Below the pieces are notes generated by a model. It did not search any database. It had not been told where the DNA came from and was given only the letters and a program-made list of their open reading frames with translations. Positions 7,111 through 14,930 of a stretch of DNA of 64,000 nt are shown here, one piece after another (position 1 is the first letter of the stretch; each line of letters begins with the position of its first letter). The DNA comes from SLRI01 sp964402505 (lineage in GTDB: Bacteria > Pseudomonadota > Alphaproteobacteria > Geminicoccales > Geminicoccaceae): contig CAYOCP010000015.1 of NCBI GenBank assembly GCA_964402505.1, positions 1 to 64,000 on the forward strand, written 5' to 3'. A program made the position numbers and the translations under genes.

Positions 7111-9027
7111 ATGAGAGCGGTCGTCCTGGCCCTGGCGATCGGCATGGTCGGGTCCGGAGGGAGCGAAGCGGCACCCGCCTATCTGGACGAGCTGATCGCC
7201 CGAGCCGAGGCGCTCGACCTCGCCGAGACGCCGGAATGGCGCACGCTGGGTCACTACCGGCCGGATCTCCTCGGCGCCGGGTGGCACAGCCTGATCGACA
7301 GCGACGGATTTTTCCTCGCGGCGGACGGCCGGGCCGATCCCCGAAGCGAGCTTCGGGCGAGCCTCGGCGCCTTCTTCGCTCCCGCGCCCACCGGCGGCGA
7401 CGCCGGCGACCAGCATCCTCAATGCGCCTTCGTGGCCCGCTATCGGTGGCTGAAATGGCGCCTGGATTTCGATCCCCGGCTCCTGCCCGAGCGGAGCTGC
7501 GACGCTTTCGACGCCTGGCTCGAGACCATCGATGCGGACAGCGTCACGCTGGTCTTTCCGGCCGCCTATCTGAACAACCCGGCCTCCATGTTCGGCCACA
7601 CGCTCCTGCGCTTCGACCGGCCGGGGCAGACCGAGGCGACGCGCCTTCTCTCGTTCGCGGTCAATTACGGTGCGGAAACCGGCGCCGACAACGGCGTGCT
7701 GTTCGCGGTGCTGGGCCTGACCGGCGGCTATCACGGCACCTACTCGGTCGAGCCCTACTACAACCTGGTCAAGCGCTACAGCGACATCGAGAACCGCGAC
7801 ATCTGGGAGTACCGGCTCGACCTCTCGCCCCTCGAGGTGGAGCGGATGCTCGCTCACCTCTGGGAGCTGCGCGACCAGTACAGCGATTATTACTTCTTCG
7901 ACGAGAACTGCTCCTATCAGCTCCTGTTCCTGCTGGACGCCGCCCGTCCCGGGCTCGACCTCGTCGACGATTTCGCTTTTCACGTCATCCCGGTCGACAG
8001 CGTCCGCTCGGTGCTGGCGAGGAAGGGTCTGCTTCGGGGGACGGTGTTTCGTCCCTCGGGCGAGACGCGACTGCGGCACGGTCTCGCCGCCATGAGCGCC
8101 GATGAGCGGGCGCTGGTCGAAGCCCTCGGCGCAGGCGAGCTCGACGCCGACGCGCTCGCCGCCACCGGGCTCCCCCTGCCTCGGCAGGCGGCCGTTCTGG
8201 AGCTCGCCGAGGCGTCGGTGACGCATCGGCTGCGGACGGGCGATCTGGAGCGGGACACGGCGGCGAGCCGCGCCCGGTCGCTGCTCACGGCGCGCAGCCA
8301 GATCGCGCCAAAGGCGGACCGGCCGGCGATGCCGGTGCCGGAAACACGCCCCGACCAGGGTCACGGCTCGGCGCGTTTCGCCGCCGGGGCGGGGTGGCGC
8401 GACGGCAGCTTCTTCCAGGCACTCCGCCTGCGCCCGGCCTATCACGACCGGCTCGATCCGACGGGCGGCTTCGCCGCGGGTGCGGCCATCACGTTCCTCG
8501 ATACCGAGCTTCGGCATTACGAGGGCGATAGCGCGCCGGCGCTCGACCGGCTCACCCTGGTCCGCATCAGCTCGCTCGCCCCGAGGGACGAGCTGATCCG
8601 GCCGGTCTCCTGGCGGCTCAACTTCGGGTTGGAGCGGCTGCATGTCGAGGACAGCGGCACGGCCGGCGCCCTGGTCGCTCTGGGCGGCGGCAGCGCCGGG
8701 CTCAGCCACGGCCTCGGGGGAGGGATCATCGGCTCGATCCTCCTCGATGCCGCTCTCACCGGCGGCGAGGATTGCGAGCGGACCTGCGGCGTCGCCATGG
8801 GGCCCGCCCTCTCGCTTCTCTGGCCGATCAGCGACCGGGCCACCTTCTCCGCCCATGGCAGCTATGGCGTGCGCCTCGGCGAGCGCCTCGAGCAGGCCTA
8901 TGCGATCGGTCTCGGCCAGAGCTGGGGCTTCACCGCCGATCTCGCGCTCAAGCTCGAGCTGACGCTCGAGGACGAGGGCGGCGGCCCCGAGCCCGAGCTT
9001 CTCGCCACCCTCAACTGGTATTTCTGA
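7111..9027 (+). CDS. DUF4105 (Lnb N-terminal-like) periplasmic/outer-membrane protein
   Basis: 638 residues. The ATG at 7111 begins a signal peptide (residues 1-21, ending GSEAAP). Residues about 130-300 form the DUF4105 core, related to the N-terminal periplasmic domain of the Lnb lacto-N-biosidase: NNPASMFGHTLLRFD, NYGAET, GLTGGYHGTYS, RDIWEYRL and FDENCSYQLL with a conserved Cys. The NlpC/P60-like arrangement of Cys and His suggests a thiol hydrolase fold, but activity is not established. Residues about 430-638 are rich in alternating hydrophobic residues and end in Tyr-Phe, consistent with an outer-membrane beta-barrel whose last residue is Phe. Its stop overlaps the start of the next gene by one base, so the two are translationally coupled. 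Confidence 0.87.
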   Translation: MRAVVLALAIGMVGSGGSEAAPAYLDELIARAEALDLAETPEWRTLGHYRPDLLGAGWHSLIDSDGFFLAADGRADPRSELRASLGAFFAPAPTGGDAGDQHPQCAFVARYRWLKWRLDFDPRLLPERSCDAFDAWLETIDADSVTLVFPAAYLNNPASMFGHTLLRFDRPGQTEATRLLSFAVNYGAETGADNGVLFAVLGLTGGYHGTYSVEPYYNLVKRYSDIENRDIWEYRLDLSPLEVERMLAHLWELRDQYSDYYFFDENCSYQLLFLLDAARPGLDLVDDFAFHVIPVDSVRSVLARKGLLRGTVFRPSGETRLRHGLAAMSADERALVEALGAGELDADALAATGLPLPRQAAVLELAEASVTHRLRTGDLERDTAASRARSLLTARSQIAPKADRPAMPVPETRPDQGHGSARFAAGAGWRDGSFFQALRLRPAYHDRLDPTGGFAAGAAITFLDTELRHYEGDSAPALDRLTLVRISSLAPRDELIRPVSWRLNFGLERLHVEDSGTAGALVALGGGSAGLSHGLGGGIIGSILLDAALTGGEDCERTCGVAMGPALSLLWPISDRATFSAHGSYGVRLGERLEQAYAIGLGQSWGFTADLALKLELTLEDEGGGPEPELLATLNWYF

Positions 9028-9872
9028 TGCGCGTCCCGGGATTCGCCGTCGTCCTGCCCCTGCTCCTCGGCCTCGCCGCCTGCACCGGCCTCTTCTTCCA
9101 GCCGATGAAGGCGCACGTCTTCGATCCGGCGACCGCCGGCTTCACCTATCGCGATGTCGCGTTCGAGGCGGCCGACGGCACCAGGCTGCACGGCTGGTAT
9201 TTTCCGGCGGAAGGCGTGCAGGAGGGCAGCATCCTCTTCCTCCACGGCAATGCCGAGAACATCAGCACCCATTTCGCCAATGTCGCCTGGCTCGCGAGGT
9301 CGGGCTTCGCCGTTCTCGTCTTCGACTATCGGGGCTACGGCCGCTCGGCCGGCACTCCCGATCTCGACGGCCTGCACCTCGACGTGGCGGCGGCCCTCGA
9401 GGCCCTGATGCGGCAGCCGGAGACCGACCCCGACCGGGTCGCCGTCATCGGCCAGAGCCTGGGCGCTGCGCTGGCGCTCACCGCCCTCGCGTCGAGCCCC
9501 GAGAAGGACCGGGTCCGCGCCCTGATCATCGAGGGCGCCTTCAGCGGCTATCGCGCCATCGCCCGCGAGAAGCTCGGAGACTTCTGGCTGACCTGGCCGC
9601 TGCAGACACCTTTGGCGTGGACCATCGACGACCGCTACAGCCCGCTCGAGGCGGCGGCGGGGATCTCGCCCGTGCCGCTCCTGGTCATCCTGGACGAGGC
9701 CGACCTCGTCATCCCGCCGCATCACGGCGAGGCCCTCTTCGAGGCGGCCGGCGAGCCGAAAGCGATCTGGCGGCTGCCGGGCTCGGGGCACATCCAGGCC
9801 TTCGCCACGGTCGAGAACCGGCGCCGGCTGGTCCGCTACCTCGAGGCGGCCATGGGTGAGGGGACAAGGTGA
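9027..9872 (+). CDS. Alpha/beta hydrolase lipoprotein
   Basis: 281 residues. A lipoprotein signal with lipobox LGLAAC places the acylated cysteine at residue 19. The body is an alpha/beta hydrolase of the Bem46/ABHD type: oxyanion segment FLHGNAEN (about 71-78), nucleophile elbow GQSLGAA with Ser144, acid at LDEADL (Asp223 or Asp226) and catalytic His255 in GSGH. These act on esters, often lipids; the substrate is not predictable. The start ATG overlaps the DUF4105 stop (TGATG), so the two products are made together, and both are predicted to sit outside the cytoplasm. A shared role in envelope lipid or glycan maintenance is inference from this pairing. Confidence 0.9.
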   Translation: MRVPGFAVVLPLLLGLAACTGLFFQPMKAHVFDPATAGFTYRDVAFEAADGTRLHGWYFPAEGVQEGSILFLHGNAENISTHFANVAWLARSGFAVLVFDYRGYGRSAGTPDLDGLHLDVAAALEALMRQPETDPDRVAVIGQSLGAALALTALASSPEKDRVRALIIEGAFSGYRAIAREKLGDFWLTWPLQTPLAWTIDDRYSPLEAAAGISPVPLLVILDEADLVIPPHHGEALFEAAGEPKAIWRLPGSGHIQAFATVENRRRLVRYLEAAMGEGTR

Positions 9873-9891
9873 GCGGCCGGGCACCGGCCCC

Positions 9892-10704
9892 TCATCGCCG
9901 CCGGCCGATGGTCACCAGGTAGTCGCGCACGACATGGAGGCCCGCCGCGGTCCGGTAGGCGGCATGATAGGCATCGACCTCGCGGCGGAGCGCGGCGGCG
10001 CCGCCGGGGCCGAGCCGGGCGAGCAGGCTGCGGACCGGGCCGAAGCCGCGCGCGTACCATTCCCAGATCGCCGTCTCGTCGTCGTACCGGGCGTGGTTGG
10101 TGCCGGGCTCGAAGACGAGCTCGAAGCTTTCGCCGAGCAGGTCCTGAACCCTGGCCGGGTCGCCCCAGGCGAGCGGCGACGAGGCGGGCGGTGGTGCGTC
10201 GTCATGGGCGCCGAGCAGGCCGAAGAACCGCTCGACGCTGCCGCCGGGCACCCAGCTCACCAGGACGAGGCGGCCGCCCGGCTTGCAGACCCGCGCCAGC
10301 TCGGCCGCGGCCCGGCGCTGGTCGGGGGCGAACATCACCCCGAAGGTGGAGACGACACGATCGAAGGTCGCGTCGCCGAACGGCAGGTCCTCGATGTCGG
10401 CCTCCTGGAGCACGATCCGGGGGCGCACGTGGCTCGACAGCTCGCGCGCCGCCTCGAGCAGCGGCCGGGCGAAGTCGACGGCCGTGACGTGGGCGCCGCA
10501 ACGCGCGACGTTGCGGGCGGCCCAGCCGGTGCCGGTGGCGAGGTCGAGCACGGCTTCGCCCGGCCGGGCGGCGAGCCGCTCCGTCCCATGCCTGATCGCA
10601 TCGGAGATGGCGAAGCTGATGTCGTCGTAGGCCCGTCCGCCGGCGCCCCACATGAGGGCGGCGGGGTTGGCGGCTGCGGTCGGTATCGGATGATGCACGG
10701 ACAT
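9892..10704 (-). CDS. Class I SAM-dependent methyltransferase
   Basis: 270 residues. Motif I LDLATGTGWAA (residues 53-63) binds S-adenosylmethionine; the acidic VDFARPL, ADIEDLPFGD and the post-motif LARVCKPGGRLVLVSW follow in the usual order for the UbiE/Methyltransf_11 group. No membrane segment, so cytoplasmic. The start at 10704 is preceded by AGGGAGA. It follows the SnoaL-like gene by 11 bases and is almost surely co-transcribed with it. The divergent HxlR regulator beyond is the likely controller. The substrate is probably a small molecule; a SnoaL-fold partner is common in modification or detoxification of polyketide-like or xenobiotic compounds, but that is inference. Confidence 0.9.
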   Translation of the reverse strand: MSVHHPIPTAAANPAALMWGAGGRAYDDISFAISDAIRHGTERLAARPGEAVLDLATGTGWAARNVARCGAHVTAVDFARPLLEAARELSSHVRPRIVLQEADIEDLPFGDATFDRVVSTFGVMFAPDQRRAAAELARVCKPGGRLVLVSWVPGGSVERFFGLLGAHDDAPPPASSPLAWGDPARVQDLLGESFELVFEPGTNHARYDDETAIWEWYARGFGPVRSLLARLGPGGAAALRREVDAYHAAYRTAAGLHVVRDYLVTIGRRR

Positions 10705-10715
10705 GTTGGTCTCCC

Positions 10716-11156
10716 TCACTCCTTGCCTCGCACGTCCGCCGCGAACGTCTGATAGCGAATCAGCCCGTCCTCGACATAGAGCGTGTCGGTGGCGAATTCG
10801 TAGCTGTGCTCTGGCGTCTCGGCCGACCAGAGGGTGTAGGCGAGCGGGCCTTGGGCGAGGCGCCGCTCGAGCGTCAGCCGCGCGCCCGGTGCCTCGAACT
10901 CGTGCACGAGCGCTTCGAACAGGGCGCGGATCGCCGGCTTGCCCTCGAGAACGCCTGAGGGCGTGACGAAGACCGCATTTTCGCTGTAATCCTTCATGAG
11001 GGCTTCGATATCGTGCGTCGCGAAGGCGCGGAGATGCCGATCGAGAACGGCGTTCGCCTCGGCACCGGCATCCTGGGCCGGAGCCGGGACGGAGACGAGG
11101 CAAAGTGCTGCGCCGAGCATGACGGTCGCTGGTCCTGGCGGTCGGGCGAAACGCAT
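10716..11156 (-). CDS. Secreted SnoaL-like / nuclear transport factor 2-fold protein
   Basis: 146 residues. The ATG at 11156 has a strong AAAGGAGG upstream. Residues 1-28 are a signal peptide (twin Arg/Pro, then a hydrophobic run ending PAPAQ). The mature part has the SnoaL/DUF4440 pattern: AVLDRHLRAFATHDIEALMKDYSENAVF, GKPAIRALFE and a C-terminal beta sheet ending ... TLYVEDGLIRYQTF. Such domains bind small hydrophobic ligands or catalyse isomerisations. First gene of a two-gene unit with the methyltransferase, divergent from the HxlR regulator. The export signal contrasts with the cytoplasmic methyltransferase partner, so they need not act on the same molecule. Confidence 0.83.
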   Translation of the reverse strand: MRFARPPGPATVMLGAALCLVSVPAPAQDAGAEANAVLDRHLRAFATHDIEALMKDYSENAVFVTPSGVLEGKPAIRALFEALVHEFEAPGARLTLERRLAQGPLAYTLWSAETPEHSYEFATDTLYVEDGLIRYQTFAADVRGKE

Positions 11157-11223
11157 CTGGGGCCTCCTTTCCCTGCCCTTGGTTGCGTGCCATCCGATAC
11201 GACCACCAGCGCCGCCGGCCATC

Positions 11224-11237
11224 CACTTCCGCAAGTG
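11224..11237. promoter_or_regulatory. Inverted repeat, candidate HxlR operator
   Basis: CACTT at 11224-11228 and AAGTG at 11233-11237 with a 4-base spacer, in the 151-base divergent region between the SnoaL-like gene and the HxlR regulator. HxlR-family proteins usually bind short inverted repeats in their own divergent promoters; assignment to this regulator is inference. Confidence 0.4.
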
Positions 11238-11307
11238 TAGTATCCAGGGCGACCGATCGCCTGCAGGCTCGGCGGATCAGGAGGAGGGCAAGAAGGAGGG
11301 TGAGGCG

Positions 11308-12012
11308 ATGAAGGGCTATGGGCAGTTCTGTCCGGTCGCCAAGGCGGCCGAGGTCTTCTGCACCCGCTGGACGCCCTTGATCCTGCGCGATCTCGCGGGC
11401 GGTGCCACGCGCTTCGCGCAGCTTCAGCGGGGCGTGCCCCTGGCGTCGCCCTCCCTCCTGACGCGGCGGCTGCGCGAGCTCGAGGCGGATGGCGTCGTCG
11501 AGCGGCGCAAGTCCGAGAGCGGGCGGAGCTGGACCTACCACCTCACCCGGCGCGGCGAGGAGTTCGTGCCCGTGGTGCTGGCGCTCGGCACCTGGGGGCA
11601 GCGCTGGTCGCGGCGCGACCTGCCGCCGCACGAAATCGACCTCGATCTCCTCCTCTGGGCCATGGAGACGAGCGTCCATCCCGAGGCCTTCGGGTCGGGC
11701 CGGGCGCTGGTGGAGCTCGATATCGAGGACCAGCTCCCGCACAAGCGGCACTGGTGGTTCCTGAACGAGCGGGGCCGCTGCGAGCTCTGCCTCAAGCATC
11801 CGGGCTTCGAGGTCGACCTCTACATCACTTCCGACCTCGCCACCCTCATCCGCATCTGGCGCGGCGACCGTTCGCTCGCCGAGGCCAGGGAGTGTGGCGA
11901 TCTCGAGGCGCATGGCGGCCGGAAGGCCGTCGCCGCCCTGTCCCGCTGGCTCGGCGGCGGGGCGCTCGCGCACGTGGCGCCGGCGCTCGACGACAGGATT
12001 TCAGCCCGATGA
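11308..12012 (+). CDS. HxlR family winged-helix regulator with extra C-terminal domain
   Basis: 234 residues. Residues 1-95 are the HxlR winged helix: a Cys near the N-terminus (FCPVAKAAEVFCTRWTPLILRDL), then FAQLQRGVPLASPSLLTRRLRELEADGVVERR and a wing. HxlR proteins often sense electrophiles or oxidants through that N-terminal cysteine (residue 6 here). Residues 110-234 form a second, SCP2-like domain of a kind found in longer family members, which may bind a hydrophobic ligand. AAGGAGGG precedes the ATG. Its stop overlaps the start of the DUF599 gene by four bases (ATGA). The divergent SnoaL-like/methyltransferase pair is the obvious regulated target. Confidence 0.9.
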   Translation: MKGYGQFCPVAKAAEVFCTRWTPLILRDLAGGATRFAQLQRGVPLASPSLLTRRLRELEADGVVERRKSESGRSWTYHLTRRGEEFVPVVLALGTWGQRWSRRDLPPHEIDLDLLLWAMETSVHPEAFGSGRALVELDIEDQLPHKRHWWFLNERGRCELCLKHPGFEVDLYITSDLATLIRIWRGDRSLAEARECGDLEAHGGRKAVAALSRWLGGGALAHVAPALDDRISAR

Positions 12013-12727
12013 CCATGGCTGCGCTGGCCGAAGCGCGTGTCATCGAGATCGCGGCACCTCTGGTCTTCCTCGTCTGCTGGGTCGGCTACTGGGGCTTCGC
12101 CGATCAGGTCGGGCTCGGCAAGCGGTCGCTGATGCGGCGCATGCACGAGTATCGGCGGGCCTGGCTCATGCAGATGCTGGATCGGGATCCGCGGATCGTC
12201 GACATCCAGGTGGTCCATGTGCTGGTGCAGAACGTCTCGTTCTTCGCCTCCTCGGCGATCCTCGTCGTCGGCTCCTTCGTCGCGATCCTGGGGGCGAGCG
12301 ACGAGGCGCAGGCGATCATCGCCGAGATTCCCTTCGCCGAGGACTCGGGCCCGCTGATCTGGCATCTGAAGATCCTGCTCATGATCGTGATCTTCGTCTA
12401 CGCCTTCTTCAAGTTCACGTGGTCGCTTCGTCTCTTCAACTACGTGGCGATCCTGATCGGGGCGGCCCCGGCCGGGCAGACGCCCGAGACCATCGCCTTG
12501 GCGGAGCGGATCGCGGTGGTCGCGGACCGGGCCAGCGGCCATTTCAACCGGGCCATGCGCGCCTTTTACTTCGGCCTCGCCGCCCTCGCCTGGTTCATCC
12601 AGTCCTGGCTCTTCATCGTGGCCTCGCTCATGGTCGTGGTGATCCTCTACCGGCGCGAGCACCGCTCGACCGTGCTCGGGGCACTCGGTCCCGTGGGCCA
12701 GCCGATTCCGGGAGTTCCGGACAAGCG

Positions 12728-12731
<4 letters not shown>
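12009..12731 (+). CDS. DUF599 integral membrane protein
   Basis: 240 residues with about four membrane segments: near residues 10-30, 72-96, 120-142 and 188-218. The family pattern is visible: MHEYRRAWLMQMLDRDPRIVDIQVVHVLVQNVSFFASSAILVVG, then KFTWSLRLFNYVAILIGAAP and an N-F-NRAMRAFYFGLAALAWF segment. DUF599 has no established function. Translation is coupled to the HxlR regulator through an ATGA overlap. The stop codon overlaps that of the convergent flavin monooxygenase gene by four bases. Confidence 0.9.
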
Positions 12732-13714
<983 letters not shown>

Positions 13715-13724
13715 GGGTCGAGCC

Positions 13725-14855
13725 TCAGTGAGCGGTCGCCGGGCGCCAGCCGAGACGGCGGCGGGCGCGCTCGATCAGCGGCGGCCGTGCCAGCACGCTG
13801 CAATCGAGCGTCGAGCCCCGATTGCCGGTCCGCACATTGGTGAAGAACTGCCGGGCACTGGCGGCCCAGGAAAAGCCCAGGGCGTGGGCGCGGCAGCGCT
13901 GGCTCGAGAGGGCGAGCGCGCGTAGCGCCGCCCTGCGGAGGTCCAGGTCGAGCACGCCCGCGCCCGACGAGCCGACGACGTCCAGAAGGCCGGGCGTCGG
14001 AAAGGCGGCGATCGGCAGGCCCGAGGCGAGGGCTTCGAGCAGCACCATGCCGAAGGTGTCGGTGCGGCTCGGAAAGACGAAGACATCGGCCGAGGCGTAG
14101 ATCCGGGCGAGCTCCGCCCCGGTCCGGGTGCCGAGGAAGCGGGCCTCCGGAAAGGCCGCCTCGAGCTGGCGGCGCGCCGGGCCGTCGCCGATCACGAGCC
14201 TGGTGCCCGGCAGGTCGAGGCCGAGAAAGGCATCGACGCCCTTCTCGACGGCGAGCCTGCCGACATAGAGGAAGACGGGACGCCGGCAGCCGGGGTCGGC
14301 CCGCAAGGCGGGATCGAACGCCGTCGGGTCGACGCCGCGGCTCCAGGGGACGACATTGGTGAAGCCGCGATCCACGAGCTCGCGGGCGAGCGAGCCGGTC
14401 GCCACCATGACCCCATTGCCGGCATTGTGGAACCAGCGCAGCAGCCGCCAGGTCCAGCTCGCCGGGATCGGCAGACGGGCCCGCACGTAGTCCGGCAGGC
14501 GGGTGTGGAAGCAGGTGGTGAAGGGAAGCCCGTGGCGCCGGCAGAGACGGCGGGTCAAAAGGCCGAGCGGGCCCTCGGTCGCGATGTGGATATGCGTCGG
14601 TGCGAGACGGGTCAGGCGCCGCGCGAGGTCGGCAGGGCGGGCCAGCGCCAGACGGATCTCGGGATAGCCCGGCAGCGGCACCGAGCGAAATTCCGCGGGC
14701 GTGAGCAGCATCACCTCGGCCCCGCAAGCGGCGGCGCAGGTCTGCATTTGCTCGACCGAGCGGACCACGCCGTTGAGCTGCGGATGCCAGGCGTCAGTGA
14801 CGATCAGCAGGCGCACCGCGCCACCGCTGCCATCGCCCGCTTCCCCGTTCCTCAA
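13725..14855 (-). CDS. GT4-type glycosyltransferase
   Basis: 376 residues, two Rossmann domains of the GT-B fold. The N-terminal domain has TDAWHPQLNGVVRSVEQ and ATEGPLGLLTRRLCRRHGLPFTTCFHTRLPDYV; the C-terminal domain has FLYVGRLAVEKGVDAFL, VIGDGPARRQLE and the nucleotide-sugar loop RTDTFGMVLLEALASGLPIAA. This profile is close to the GDP-mannose-dependent alpha-mannosyltransferase/diacylglycerol glucosyltransferase group, so a lipid-linked acceptor at the inner membrane is plausible. Gap of 75 bases to the ATPase gene upstream and 10 bases to the flavin monooxygenase downstream on the same strand. First residues are uncertain because the conserved part starts near residue 15. Confidence 0.9.
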   Translation of the reverse strand: MRNGEAGDGSGGAVRLLIVTDAWHPQLNGVVRSVEQMQTCAAACGAEVMLLTPAEFRSVPLPGYPEIRLALARPADLARRLTRLAPTHIHIATEGPLGLLTRRLCRRHGLPFTTCFHTRLPDYVRARLPIPASWTWRLLRWFHNAGNGVMVATGSLARELVDRGFTNVVPWSRGVDPTAFDPALRADPGCRRPVFLYVGRLAVEKGVDAFLGLDLPGTRLVIGDGPARRQLEAAFPEARFLGTRTGAELARIYASADVFVFPSRTDTFGMVLLEALASGLPIAAFPTPGLLDVVGSSGAGVLDLDLRRAALRALALSSQRCRAHALGFSWAASARQFFTNVRTGNRGSTLDCSVLARPPLIERARRRLGWRPATAH

Positions 14856-14930
14856 CGCTTCCCCCGCTCGCGCCCTTCACACCGCAGGAGATAGGCCCGG
14901 CCCTCTGCCATTGCCATGCGACGAAATTCG

